This document shows positions 34,872 through 43,105 of a stretch of DNA of 64,000 nt, in pieces; the stretch's first letter is position 1; each line of letters starts with the position of its first letter. The DNA is from DATARN01 sp963851105. Lineage in GTDB: Bacteria > Actinomycetota > Acidimicrobiia > Acidimicrobiales > Palsa-688. The notes under the pieces were generated by a model, which was not told the origin of the DNA, ran no database searches, and saw only the letters and a program-made list of their open reading frames with translations. The stretch covers positions 372,001 to 436,000 of the forward strand of contig CAWKNP010000009.1 in the NCBI GenBank assembly GCA_963851105.1, given 5' to 3'. The translations under genes were made by a program, and so were the position numbers.

Positions 34872-35582
34872 ATGACCAACACGACCCGCGACCGGATCAT
34901 CGTCTACGGCCTCCTCGCGGCCGCCGCGGTGCTGGCCCTCACGCGCAACGTCGTGAGCTCGCGGACGTTGCTCCTGATCGCGGTGGTGGTGCCGTCGATC
35001 ATCCTGCACGAGGTGTCCCACGGAGTGGCGGCGCTGGCGTTCGGCGACGACACCGCCAAGCGGGCGGGCCGGCTCACACTCAACCCGATCCCCCACATCG
35101 ACGCTTTCGGGACGATCCTCCTGCCTGCCCTGCTGGCGTTGAGCAGCCTCGGCGTCTTCGGCTATGCCAAACCGGTGCCGATCGACCCGAGTCGGATGCG
35201 CCACCCCCGCAACGACGCCGTCTGGGTCAGCCTGGCAGGACCCGCAACCAATATCGTCCTGGCCCTGCTGGCGGCGCTGTGGCTGCGCGCCGTGCACCCG
35301 CTGGCGCTGGCAACCGACTTCGGGCCGTGGCGGGTGCGGGTCCCCGTGGCCTTCGGCATCGTCAACGTGGTGCTGGCGGTGTTCAACCTGCTCCCCATTC
35401 CTCCCCTCGACGGATCGTCGGTCATCACCCGCTTCCTGCCCAGGGCATGGCATGACGGCTGGGGCAACCTCCAGAAGTACGGCATGTTGGTCCTGATCGT
35501 CATCGTCCTGCTGCATCCCGAAGCCCTGTCCCGCGTCTTCAACCCCGCCTTGAACCTGTGGATCCGCGTCATCGGCCCATGA
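34872..35582 (+). CDS. Site-2-type membrane metalloprotease (M50)
   Basis: 236 aa with about five spans. Zinc motif HEVSH within the membrane (SIILHEVSHGVAAL), then GRLTLNPIPHIDAFGTILLP and the second metal motif NLLPIPPLDGSS. No PDZ domain, so it belongs to the short group (FtsH-like neighbours absent). Substrate not known. The stop overlaps the next ATG (ATGA). Confidence 0.9.
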   Translation: MTNTTRDRIIVYGLLAAAAVLALTRNVVSSRTLLLIAVVVPSIILHEVSHGVAALAFGDDTAKRAGRLTLNPIPHIDAFGTILLPALLALSSLGVFGYAKPVPIDPSRMRHPRNDAVWVSLAGPATNIVLALLAALWLRAVHPLALATDFGPWRVRVPVAFGIVNVVLAVFNLLPIPPLDGSSVITRFLPRAWHDGWGNLQKYGMLVLIVIVLLHPEALSRVFNPALNLWIRVIGP

Positions 35583-36076
35583 CGGGAAGCTTCGGGACGG
35601 TCGGGCACCTGACCCGGCGCTTCTTCGCCTCGCTGTGGCCCGGTGGCCCCGGAGCCCCGAGCGAGGCTTGGGCCCGGTCCTGCCTGAGTGAAACGGAACA
35701 AGCGCTGTGGAGCCGCATGTCCGGCCCCGACCGCCGCCATGGCGTTGCCGTGGCCCGCCGCCTCGACGCCGCCGAGCGAGTGGCGATCCCGGCCGCGTTG
35801 CTCCACGACGTGGGAAAAGTGGAGTCGGGTCTCGGCCCGATCCGACGGGCGGCAGTCACCGCCGCGGCCCTGGCGGCCGGCCGTACCCGGGCGGCGAGGG
35901 GGAAGGGGCGCATGGCCCGCTACCTCGGCCACGACCGCCTGGGCGCGGAACTGCTTGCCGGCGCCGGCAGCGCCGAGTTGACCGTCGCCTGGGCCCGGGA
36001 ACACCACCTGCCCCACGACCGCTGGACCGTGCCCCCCGCCCTCGGACGGGCGCTGAAGGCCGCCGACGACGACTAG
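35579..36076 (+). CDS. HD-domain protein
   Basis: 165 aa from ATG 35579. The metal-binding pattern is present: H in RRHGVAVARRL, HDVGK in AALLHDVGKVESG and a late His pair (AREHHLP). A small HD phosphohydrolase of unknown substrate, coupled to the M50 gene. Its stop and that of the convergent trpS share the palindrome CTAG (36073-36076). Confidence 0.82.
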   Translation: MTGSFGTVGHLTRRFFASLWPGGPGAPSEAWARSCLSETEQALWSRMSGPDRRHGVAVARRLDAAERVAIPAALLHDVGKVESGLGPIRRAAVTAAALAAGRTRAARGKGRMARYLGHDRLGAELLAGAGSAELTVAWAREHHLPHDRWTVPPALGRALKAADDD

Positions 36077-37077
36077 GCGCGGGGGAGCAGCCCCATGGCG
36101 TCGCGGGCCCTGCGCAACGTGGCCGACGCCACCGCCTCGGCCTTGCCCGCCCCCTGGGCCAGGGCTTTCTGGGCGACCGACGGATCGGCCGCCAACTGGC
36201 GGTAGCGCTCCTGGATCGGGCGCAGGAGCTCGATGACCGCGGCCGCGGTGTCGGCTTTCAGCGGCCCGTATTGCGTGTAGGACGCGGCCACCTCGGCGGG
36301 GCTGCGTCCGGTGGTCAGGCCCAGCAACTCGAGGAGGTTGGCCACCCCCGGCTTGGCCTTCGGGTCGTAACGTACCGCCCCCTCACCGGCGTCGGCGTCG
36401 GTCACCGCCCGCTTGATCTTGCGCTCGATCACCTCCGGGGGATCCAGCAGCAGGATGACGCCCTGCTCCGACTCGGCCGACTTCGACATCTTGGCCGTCG
36501 GCACCTGAAGGTCCATGATGCGCGCCCCGCGTCCCGCCGCCGGGATGGATGGCGCGGGCACCACGAAGGTGTCGCCGTAGCGCTGGTTGAACCGCACCGC
36601 CAGGTCGCGGGTCAGCTCGAGGTGCTGGCGCTGGTCGTCGCCCACCGGGACCCGGTCGGCGTCGTACAGCAGGATGTCGGCAGCTTGCAGCACCGGATAG
36701 GTGAACAGGCCCACCCGGGCCGACTCCTCGCCCCCCTTGCTGGTCTTGTCCTTCCACTGGGTCATGCGCCCCAGTTCCCCCATGCTGGCGGTGCACTCGA
36801 GCAGCCAGGTCAGTTCGGTATGGGCGGGAACGTGGCTCTGGGCGAAGAGGGTGCAGACGGCGGGGTCGAGCCCGACGGCCAGGAGGACGTTGGCGCCTTC
36901 CAGCGTCTTGCGCCGCAGTTCCCCCGGGTCGCGCGGCACCGTCAAGGCGTGCAGGTCGACGAGGACGAAGTAGCTGTCGTGTTCGTGCTGGTCGGTGACC
37001 CACCACCGCAGTGCGCCCAGGTAGTTGCCCAGGTGGATATCGCCGGTCGGTTGGATGCCTGACAGCACACGGGTCAC
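36073..37077 (-). CDS. trpS: Tryptophan-tRNA ligase
   Basis: Charges tRNA-Trp. 334 aa, class Ic synthetase: HIGH-type motif in PTGDIHLGNYLGA and KMSKS in TAKMSKSAE. GTG 37077 sits 6 nt after a TACCAT -10 box on the minus strand, so it is another leaderless start. It ends by overlapping the stop of the HD gene, leaving no room for a terminator between the convergent genes. Confidence 0.96.
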   Translation of the reverse strand: MTRVLSGIQPTGDIHLGNYLGALRWWVTDQHEHDSYFVLVDLHALTVPRDPGELRRKTLEGANVLLAVGLDPAVCTLFAQSHVPAHTELTWLLECTASMGELGRMTQWKDKTSKGGEESARVGLFTYPVLQAADILLYDADRVPVGDDQRQHLELTRDLAVRFNQRYGDTFVVPAPSIPAAGRGARIMDLQVPTAKMSKSAESEQGVILLLDPPEVIERKIKRAVTDADAGEGAVRYDPKAKPGVANLLELLGLTTGRSPAEVAASYTQYGPLKADTAAAVIELLRPIQERYRQLAADPSVAQKALAQGAGKAEAVASATLRRARDAMGLLPRA

Positions 37078-37083
37078 CGGGCG

Positions 37084-37089
37084 ATGGTA
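37084..37089 (-). promoter_or_regulatory. -10 box, leaderless, for trpS
   Basis: TACCAT on the minus strand, 6 nt before the GTG start. Confidence 0.5.
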
Positions 37090-37116
37090 TGCGCCGGCCC
37101 CGTTTGACCCCCCCGC

Positions 37117-37122
37117 TATTCT
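37117..37122 (+). promoter_or_regulatory. -10 box, leaderless, for scpA
   Basis: TATTCT, 5 nt before an in-frame GTG (37128) and 8 nt before ATG 37131; divergent from the trpS box about 30 bp away. Confidence 0.55.
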
Positions 37123-37130
37123 CGCTTGTG

Positions 37131-37925
37131 ATGCCCTACGAAGTCAGCACCGCCGTCTTCGAAGGCCCCTTCGACCTGTTGTTGCACCTCATCACCCGCC
37201 ACCAGGTCGACATCTACCAGGTGTCGCTTTCGTCCATCGTCGACGCCTACGTGGCCGAGATCGAGAAGCTGGCCACGGTCAACCTGGAGGTGGCCACGGA
37301 GTTCCTGCTGATCGCCGCCGTCCTCCTCGAGCTGAAGGCCCGCCGGCTGCTGCCTGGTAGCGACGAGGTGGACGACGAGGAGGAGCTGGCCCTCTGGGAG
37401 GAGCGGGACCTGCTGCTTGCCCGGCTGTTCGAATGCAAGACGTTCAAGGACGCGGCGGGCGCTCTGCAGCGCATGATGGACGCCGCCGGCCGCTGCTTCC
37501 CCCGCACCGCGGGCCTCGAGGAGCGCTTCGCGGAACTGACCCCCGACCTCCTGGCCGGTGTCACTCCGCAGCGCCTGCGCGAAGCCTGCCTCACCGCCCT
37601 GGCGCCGAGACCCCTGCCCCGTGTCGACCTGGACCACGTCGCCCCGATCCGCGCCAGCGTGGCCGACGCGGTGACGGAGTTGCTCGATGAGCTGCCTCGG
37701 GTGAGGACGATCACGTTCTCCCGGCTCACCGCCGGCATCGTCGAACGCCTGGAGGTGATCGTCCGGTTCCTGGCGGTTCTCGAGTTGTACAAGCGGGGCT
37801 GGGTCGAGCTGATCCAGCGGGGCAACTTCGGGGACCTGCGGGTCACCTGGCGCGGTGTCGATGGTGAGGACCTGGAGGATCAGTCCCTTTTCCCGATCGG
37901 TCCCGTCGAGGAGTACCAGGGCTGA
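37131..37925 (+). CDS. scpA: Segregation and condensation protein A (kleisin)
   Basis: Kleisin bridging the SMC heads in chromosome condensation. 264 aa with the N-terminal FEGPFDLLLHLITRHQVDIYQVSLSSIVDAYVAEIE signature, an acidic centre (DEVDDEEELALWEERD) and the winged-helix C-terminus (VVRFLAVLELYKRGWVELIQ). GTG 37128 would add one residue. The stop overlaps the scpB ATG (TGATG). Confidence 0.95.
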   Translation: MPYEVSTAVFEGPFDLLLHLITRHQVDIYQVSLSSIVDAYVAEIEKLATVNLEVATEFLLIAAVLLELKARRLLPGSDEVDDEEELALWEERDLLLARLFECKTFKDAAGALQRMMDAAGRCFPRTAGLEERFAELTPDLLAGVTPQRLREACLTALAPRPLPRVDLDHVAPIRASVADAVTELLDELPRVRTITFSRLTAGIVERLEVIVRFLAVLELYKRGWVELIQRGNFGDLRVTWRGVDGEDLEDQSLFPIGPVEEYQG

Positions 37926-38602
37926 TGGCGGGCGAGGTCGAGCGCGCCGTCGAGGCCATCGTGATGGTGGCCGAGGAGCCGATCGCGCCCCACCTGCTGG
38001 CCCAGATCCTGGAGGTCACGCCGGCGCGGGTCGAGGAAGTGTGCCAGGCCCTCGCCGACGGCTATGCCGCCGAGGACCGGGGTTTCCAGCTGGTGCGGGT
38101 GGCGGGCGGCTACCGCTTCCAGAGCCACCCCGACCTCGCCGGGTACGTGGAGCGCTTCGCCCTCGAGGGCCAGTCGAGCCGGCTGTCGGCTGCCGCCCTC
38201 GAGACCCTGGCGTTGGTGGCGTACAAGCAGCCGGTGTCACGGGCCCAGGTGGCCGAGGTGCGAGGCGTCAGCGTCGACAGTGTCATGCGCACGCTCCAGC
38301 ACCGCGGGTACGTCGCCGAGGTGGCCCGCGATCCGGGGCCCGGGCAGGCGGTGCTGTACGGCACCACGACGCGCTTTTTGGAGAAGCTGGGGCTCGACTC
38401 GCTCGAGCAGTTGCCGCCGCTGGCGCAGTTCGTGCCCGGCCCCGAGGTGATGGAAGCCCTGGACATGGGGCTGCGCCATGGCGGCGGACGCGCCACGCCC
38501 GAGGCGGACGCCTCCAGGGAGGCGGGCGAGGCATGGCCAGGCGAGGAGGCAAGCGAAGGCGAGGGGCAAGAGGGCGAGGCGCAGGCCGCGGCGGAGGCGT
38601 GA
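37925..38602 (+). CDS. scpB: Segregation and condensation protein B
   Basis: Winged-helix partner of ScpA. 225 aa: AVEAIVMVAEEPIAPHLLAQIL, then LSAAALETLALVAYKQPVSRAQVAEVRGVSVDSVMRTLQ, TTTRFLEKLGL. The tail from about 185 is an acidic Glu/Ala low-complexity extension. The stop overlaps the GTG of rluB. Confidence 0.95.
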   Translation: MAGEVERAVEAIVMVAEEPIAPHLLAQILEVTPARVEEVCQALADGYAAEDRGFQLVRVAGGYRFQSHPDLAGYVERFALEGQSSRLSAAALETLALVAYKQPVSRAQVAEVRGVSVDSVMRTLQHRGYVAEVARDPGPGQAVLYGTTTRFLEKLGLDSLEQLPPLAQFVPGPEVMEALDMGLRHGGGRATPEADASREAGEAWPGEEASEGEGQEGEAQAAAEA

Positions 38603-39339
38603 GCGACGCGTCGGATAGCCGACCACCCGACGGGGAGCGACTCCAGAAGGTGCTGGCCCGTGCGGGCCTGGCCAGCCGGCGCCAGGCGGAAGAACTGATC
38701 GCCGACGGCCGAGTGTCGGTCAACGGCACGGTGGCGCGCCTTGGACGCCGGGTGGACGTCGCCCGCGACCGGGTCGAGGTGGACGGCGCTCCCGTGCCCG
38801 TGCGTCCGGGGCTGGTCTACTACCTGCTCAACAAGCCGGCCGGAGTGGTCAGCACCGCAGCCGATCCCGAAGGCCGTCCCACCGTCGTGGCGCTGGTCCC
38901 CGACGTACCCCGCGTCTTTCCCGTCGGCCGCCTCGACGTGGCGACCGAGGGGCTGCTGCTGCTCACCAACGACGGGGAGCTGGCGCAGCACCTGACACAT
39001 CCCCGGTTCGGGGTCGACAAGGAATACGTGGCCCAGGTGGAGGGCCACCCGTCGCCGGCGGCGCTGCGAATGCTGCGAGAGGGCGTCGAGTTGGACGACG
39101 GGCGCACGGCGCCCGCCCGGGTCGCCGCCATGGCGCCTGACACATTGCGCATCGTCATCCACGAGGGGCGAAATCGTCAGGTCCGGCGCATGTGCGACGC
39201 CGTCGGTCACCCGGTGCGACGCCTGGTGCGTATCCGCATCGGGCCCCTGACCGATCGTCGGCTGCCGCCGGGGGCGTGGCGCCCACTCACGGCGTCGGAG
39301 ATCCGGGGGCTTTCCGAGGCCGCGGCCGCGGCCGGCTGA
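38599..39339 (+). CDS. rluB: 23S rRNA pseudouridine synthase, RluB family
   Basis: 246 aa from GTG (GTGA overlap with scpB). S4 domain (ERLQKVLARAGLASRRQAEELIADGRVSVNG) and pseudouridine synthase core with catalytic Asp in GRLDVATEGLLLLTNDGEL, LNKPAGVVST and EGRNRQVRRM. Completes the scpA-scpB-rluB block (Rv1709-Rv1711 order). Confidence 0.94.
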   Translation: MSDASDSRPPDGERLQKVLARAGLASRRQAEELIADGRVSVNGTVARLGRRVDVARDRVEVDGAPVPVRPGLVYYLLNKPAGVVSTAADPEGRPTVVALVPDVPRVFPVGRLDVATEGLLLLTNDGELAQHLTHPRFGVDKEYVAQVEGHPSPAALRMLREGVELDDGRTAPARVAAMAPDTLRIVIHEGRNRQVRRMCDAVGHPVRRLVRIRIGPLTDRRLPPGAWRPLTASEIRGLSEAAAAAG

Positions 39340-39517
39340 CCACCACCCGCCGACCAAATTCGCCCTGGCACGGCGACGCGGCGGTGCATATGCTTCCCCC
39401 CACACGGGTCGATCGGAGGGGCGAGCACGGACCAGGTGCGGCGGCAAGCGCCGGGTTTGGTGACGGTTCGCCTATATGAGGTTGTCTTCGGTCCAAGCAA
39501 AGGGGGAAATAGGATCA

Positions 39518-41494
39518 ATGCTGAATCGACGTAGGGCCATGGTGGCGTTGGCCTCGCTCAGTGTCATGGCGGCTGGCTTCACGCCGCTGCTGGATTCCGT
39601 TCCCCCCGCCCAAGCGGCTACGTTCAGCAGTCGCTTCACTCCCTTGCAGCGCCGGCTCCTGAGCGTGATGATCAGCGGGTCGGCCTCAGCGAACAAGTCC
39701 CCCATCGGCAACGACCAGGGCGGTGGCCCCGACGGCGCGCCCGAAGCTACCCCCGCCGGCTTCACCTTCGGTGGCGGCTCGGGACATCCGGCCAACTACT
39801 TCCCGGCCGCCTCCGCCCAATGCTCGACGAATTTCGGCAGCAACATCAAGGTCAACCAGAACTGCCTCAACCTCACCGATTCCGACCTCCAGGGCCGGGG
39901 TCAGGCCAACAACGAGACGTCCATCGCCCAGGATCCGCTCCAGCCCACCCATCTGGTGGCCAGCAACAACGACTACGTCCGGGGTGACGGCACCTGCGGG
40001 GCGGCCTACTCGACGACCTCCGGTGCGACGTGGAGCAACTCGACCGTGCCGGACATCTTCACCCGGGGCTTTGGCGCAAACGCCCGCCAATACTGGGGCG
40101 GCGGTGGTGACACGTCGGTGGCGTGGGACACCAAGGGCAATTCCTACCTCAGCTGCCAGGTCTTCAACCGGGGCATCGGGGTCACCCAGAATCCTGACCT
40201 TTCGAGCGCTTTCATTGTGTTCCGCTCAACCGGTAACAACGGGGCGTCGTGGAACTTCCCGGGCCGCTACGTGGCCAGTTCCTTCGACCCCAACGGCACG
40301 GGGATCCCGCCGTTCGAGGACAAGCAGCTGATGACCGTCGACAACCACATCGGCAGCCGGTTCCAGGACCGGATCTACGTCACTTGGACGGAATTCACCT
40401 CTGATGGCACGGGCTACATCTGGGAGTCATATTCCAACGACTACGGCGAGCACTTCAGTCCTCGGGTGCTGGTGAGTTCCAACAGCGCGCTGTGCACCAA
40501 CACCTTCGGCGCCGGGACATCGCATGGCAACTGCAACGGGAACCAGTTCTCACAGCCGTTCACGGGGCCCGACGGGGCGCTATACGTCGCCTTCAACAAC
40601 TTCAACAACACCGTCACCGGCCTGGACAACCGCAACCAGGTCCTGCTGGCCAAGTCCACCGACGGCGGGGCTACCTTCTCCGCTCCGGTCAAGGTCAGCG
40701 ACTACTACGACCTCCCCGAGTGCGACACCTACCAGGGGGCCGGCGCTGACCCGGGCCGTGCTTGCGTGCCCGAGAAGGGGTCACTCACCAGATCCGTGTT
40801 CCGGGCCACGAACTACGCGTCGGGTTCCGTGAACCCGGTCAACAACCAGGTCGTCGTGACGTTCGGGTCGTACATCAACGCCGATTCGCAGGAGTCGAAC
40901 GGGTGCCGGCCCAACGGGCTGGCGGCCGACGGCAACGACCTCTACGTCGGGGTGAAGACCGTCGGGGCTTGCAACAACAAGATCCTCGTCAGCACGTCGT
41001 CCAACGGCGGGGCGTCATTCACCGGCGGCGACCCACGAAGCGGGACCCTGGTGACCCAGGCGCCAGGCCAGAGGGGGACCGATCAGTGGTGGCAGTGGGC
41101 GGCCATCAACAACACCGGCACGCTGGCAGTGTCGTACTACGACCGGCAGTACGGTGGCGACGAGGTCAACGGCTATTCCGACTTCAGCGTGTCGGGCAGC
41201 CGGAACATGGTCGATTTCGGCACGGTCCGGGCCAGCAACTCGTCGATGCCGCCTCCGACCCAGTTCCCCGACGCTAAGGGCGGCGTGTTCTGGGGTGACT
41301 ACACCGGGTTGTCGTTCGTGGGCAGCATCGCCTACCCGCTGTGGAGTGACACCCGCCCACCCGACGTGTTCCTTTGCCCGGGCACCGCCGCTCCCGGCGT
41401 CCCACCGGCACTGTGCTCGGGAACCCATTCCAACGGGCTGGTGGCCAACGACCAGGACCTGTACACCGCCTTGGTGGTCCCCCCGACCAGCTGA
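39518..41494 (+). CDS. Secreted sialidase-like (BNR/Asp-box) beta-propeller protein
   Basis: 658 aa from ATG 39518, chosen for the signal peptide (MLNRRRAMVALASLSVMAAGF…PPAQA, cleavage about residue 37) and an AGGGGGAA upstream. Repeated Asp-box-like turns are visible: STTSGATW, STGNNGASW, SNDYGEHF, STDGGATF and STSSNGGASF, the signature of sialidase-type propellers. The catalytic Arg triad and Tyr of true sialidases were not identified, so glycan binding without hydrolysis is possible. It interrupts the usual rluB-cmk order. Codon use is richer in Asn and Ser than neighbours, as is common for exported proteins. Confidence 0.82.
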   Translation: MLNRRRAMVALASLSVMAAGFTPLLDSVPPAQAATFSSRFTPLQRRLLSVMISGSASANKSPIGNDQGGGPDGAPEATPAGFTFGGGSGHPANYFPAASAQCSTNFGSNIKVNQNCLNLTDSDLQGRGQANNETSIAQDPLQPTHLVASNNDYVRGDGTCGAAYSTTSGATWSNSTVPDIFTRGFGANARQYWGGGGDTSVAWDTKGNSYLSCQVFNRGIGVTQNPDLSSAFIVFRSTGNNGASWNFPGRYVASSFDPNGTGIPPFEDKQLMTVDNHIGSRFQDRIYVTWTEFTSDGTGYIWESYSNDYGEHFSPRVLVSSNSALCTNTFGAGTSHGNCNGNQFSQPFTGPDGALYVAFNNFNNTVTGLDNRNQVLLAKSTDGGATFSAPVKVSDYYDLPECDTYQGAGADPGRACVPEKGSLTRSVFRATNYASGSVNPVNNQVVVTFGSYINADSQESNGCRPNGLAADGNDLYVGVKTVGACNNKILVSTSSNGGASFTGGDPRSGTLVTQAPGQRGTDQWWQWAAINNTGTLAVSYYDRQYGGDEVNGYSDFSVSGSRNMVDFGTVRASNSSMPPPTQFPDAKGGVFWGDYTGLSFVGSIAYPLWSDTRPPDVFLCPGTAAPGVPPALCSGTHSNGLVANDQDLYTALVVPPTS

Positions 41495-41510
41495 GGCGCT
41501 GAAGTCTCGA

Positions 41511-41593
41511 AGGCGGGGGCCAGGCTGGGCGGCCTGGCCTCCGCTTCGGCTTCGCCTGCCACATCCTTCCCTCCGGTGTGGGGGGATGGCAGG
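41511..41593. terminator. Two tandem strong hairpins after the sialidase-like gene
   Basis: Hairpin 1: GGCCAGGC (41518-41525), loop TGGGCG, GCCTGGCC (41532-41539), extended outward by GCGG/CCGC and CGAA/TTCG. Hairpin 2: CCTGCC … GGCAGG (about 41556-41593) with inner ATCC/GGAT pairing. There is no T-tract, so they may act as 3' stabilisers or as factor-dependent terminators before aroH. Confidence 0.5.
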
Positions 41594-41633
41594 CCTGGCT
41601 AGCAAGGGGGTCCTCCCGCCGCCGTGCGCCACG

Positions 41634-41639
41634 TAGGCT
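41634..41639 (+). promoter_or_regulatory. -10 box, leaderless, for aroH-tyrA-aroA
   Basis: TAGGCT, then 8 nt, then GTG 41648. Confidence 0.55.
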
Positions 41640-41647
41640 CCCGGCTC

Positions 41648-42016
41648 GTGCCCTCCGCCGTTCGCGCCCTGCGCGGTGCCACCACCGTCGATGCCGACAC
41701 CGCCGAGCAGGTGACGGCTCGGGTCCAGGCGCTGGTCAACGCCATGCTCGAGCGCAACGGCGTCGCCAAGGACGACCTGATCAGCGTGCTGTTCACTGCC
41801 ACCGACGACATCCGCTCGATGTTCCCGGCCACCGCGGCGCGGGGAATCGGTCTCGGCGACGTGCCTCTCATCTGCGCCCGCGAGCTCGATATCGCGGGCG
41901 GCACCAAGCTGTGCATCCGGGTGCTCATGCACCTGAACACCGATCTTCCCCGGGCGGAGCTGCACCACGTCTACCTCGAACGGGCGCGGGGGCTTCGCGA
42001 TGACCTCCCGGTCTAG
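41648..42016 (+). CDS. aroH: Chorismate mutase, AroH type
   Basis: Converts chorismate to prephenate. 122 aa, trimeric BsCM-type fold: RALRGATTVDADTAEQV with the active-site Arg, ISVLFTATDDIRSMFPATAAR, GLGDVPLICARELDI and CIRVLMHLNTD. GTG chosen by the leaderless -10 box; an ATG at 41624 lies upstream of that box. The tyrA ATG begins directly after the stop (TAGATG). Confidence 0.94.
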   Translation: MPSAVRALRGATTVDADTAEQVTARVQALVNAMLERNGVAKDDLISVLFTATDDIRSMFPATAARGIGLGDVPLICARELDIAGGTKLCIRVLMHLNTDLPRAELHHVYLERARGLRDDLPV

Positions 42017-43105
42017 ATGACCGATACCGCGCCTCGAGGCACCCGGCGGGCGGCGGTGATCGGCACCGGCTTGATCGGCGGCTCGATCGGCTTGGCCCTG
42101 CGCCAGCGCGGCTGGCACGTCACGGGCTGCGACCGCGATCCCCAACGCCAGCAGCGCGCCCTCGAGCTGGGGGCCCTCGATGCCATCGGTACCGATCCCG
42201 CCGCCGACGTGACGTTCGTGGCAACGCCCGCCGGCGCGGTGACCGCAGCCGCGGCCGCGGCGCTGGCCCAAGTGGGACTGGGCGCCGTGGTGACCGACGT
42301 GGCGGGCGTGAAGTCGCCCATCGTGAGCGCCACCGCCGATCCCCGCTTCGTCGGCGGCCACCCCATGGCGGGGTCCGAGCAGGAAGGCGTCGACGGCGCC
42401 GACAGCAACCTCTTCGAGGGCGCCACCTGGGTCCTCACCCCGACGGAAACGACGGACCCCGAAGCCTACGCCCAGGTCCTCGCCGTGGTCTCGTCGCTCG
42501 GGGCGGTCGTCGTCGCCATGTCCGCGGCCCGCCACGACGAGATGGTGGCCATGGTCTCCCACGTTCCTCACCTGACGGCCGCGGCGCTCATGACCCTTGC
42601 CGCCAATGCCGCCGCCGAGCACGCCACGATCCTGCGTCTAGCGGCCGGTGGCTTCCGGGACATGACCCGCATCGCCGCCGGCCACCCCGGGATCTGGCCC
42701 GACGTGTGCATCGACAACCGAGCGGCCATCACCCATTCGCTCGACGAACTGCTGGGGGCGGTAGGGGCGCTGCGGACCATGGTGGCCGAGGAGGACCGCG
42801 CCGGCCTCCTGGCGGTCCTGTCCCGCGCCCGTGACGCTCGGCTCAACCTGCCCGCTCGCGCCCTGCACCCCGACGAACTGGCCGAGCTGCGCGTCCCCGT
42901 CCCCGACCGGCCCGGCGTCCTGGCCGAGGTCACCACCGTGCTCGGCGAGCGCAGCGTCAACATCTACGACCTGGAGATCGTCCACTCCGCCGAGGGGCCG
43001 CGCGGCGTGCTCGTCATGGCCGTCGACAAGGCGCAGGCCGAGGTGGCGGCGGCCGCCCTCGGCGGCCTTGGGTACCACCCCGCCCTGCGACCCCTGGCGC
43101 CGTGA
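42017..43105 (+). CDS. tyrA: Prephenate dehydrogenase with C-terminal ACT domain
   Basis: Tyrosine branch enzyme oxidising prephenate (or arogenate). 362 aa: Rossmann loop VIGTGLIGGSIGLAL, GGHPMAGSEQEGVDGAD, SHVPHLTAAAL, then an ACT domain (about 290-362, VPVPDRPGVLAEVTTVLGERSVNIYDLEI) that probably gives tyrosine feedback control. The stop overlaps the aroA GTG (GTGA). Confidence 0.94.
   Translation: MTDTAPRGTRRAAVIGTGLIGGSIGLALRQRGWHVTGCDRDPQRQQRALELGALDAIGTDPAADVTFVATPAGAVTAAAAAALAQVGLGAVVTDVAGVKSPIVSATADPRFVGGHPMAGSEQEGVDGADSNLFEGATWVLTPTETTDPEAYAQVLAVVSSLGAVVVAMSAARHDEMVAMVSHVPHLTAAALMTLAANAAAEHATILRLAAGGFRDMTRIAAGHPGIWPDVCIDNRAAITHSLDELLGAVGALRTMVAEEDRAGLLAVLSRARDARLNLPARALHPDELAELRVPVPDRPGVLAEVTTVLGERSVNIYDLEIVHSAEGPRGVLVMAVDKAQAEVAAAALGGLGYHPALRPLAP

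Noticed and set aside
39360..39475. ydaO-type cyclic di-AMP riboswitch before the sialidase-like gene
   Set aside because: Some GC-rich stem fragments look suggestive but the conserved core sequences are missing.
41624..41647. ATG 41624 as aroH start
   Set aside because: It lies before the TAGGCT -10 box and adds residues outside the normal AroH N-terminus.
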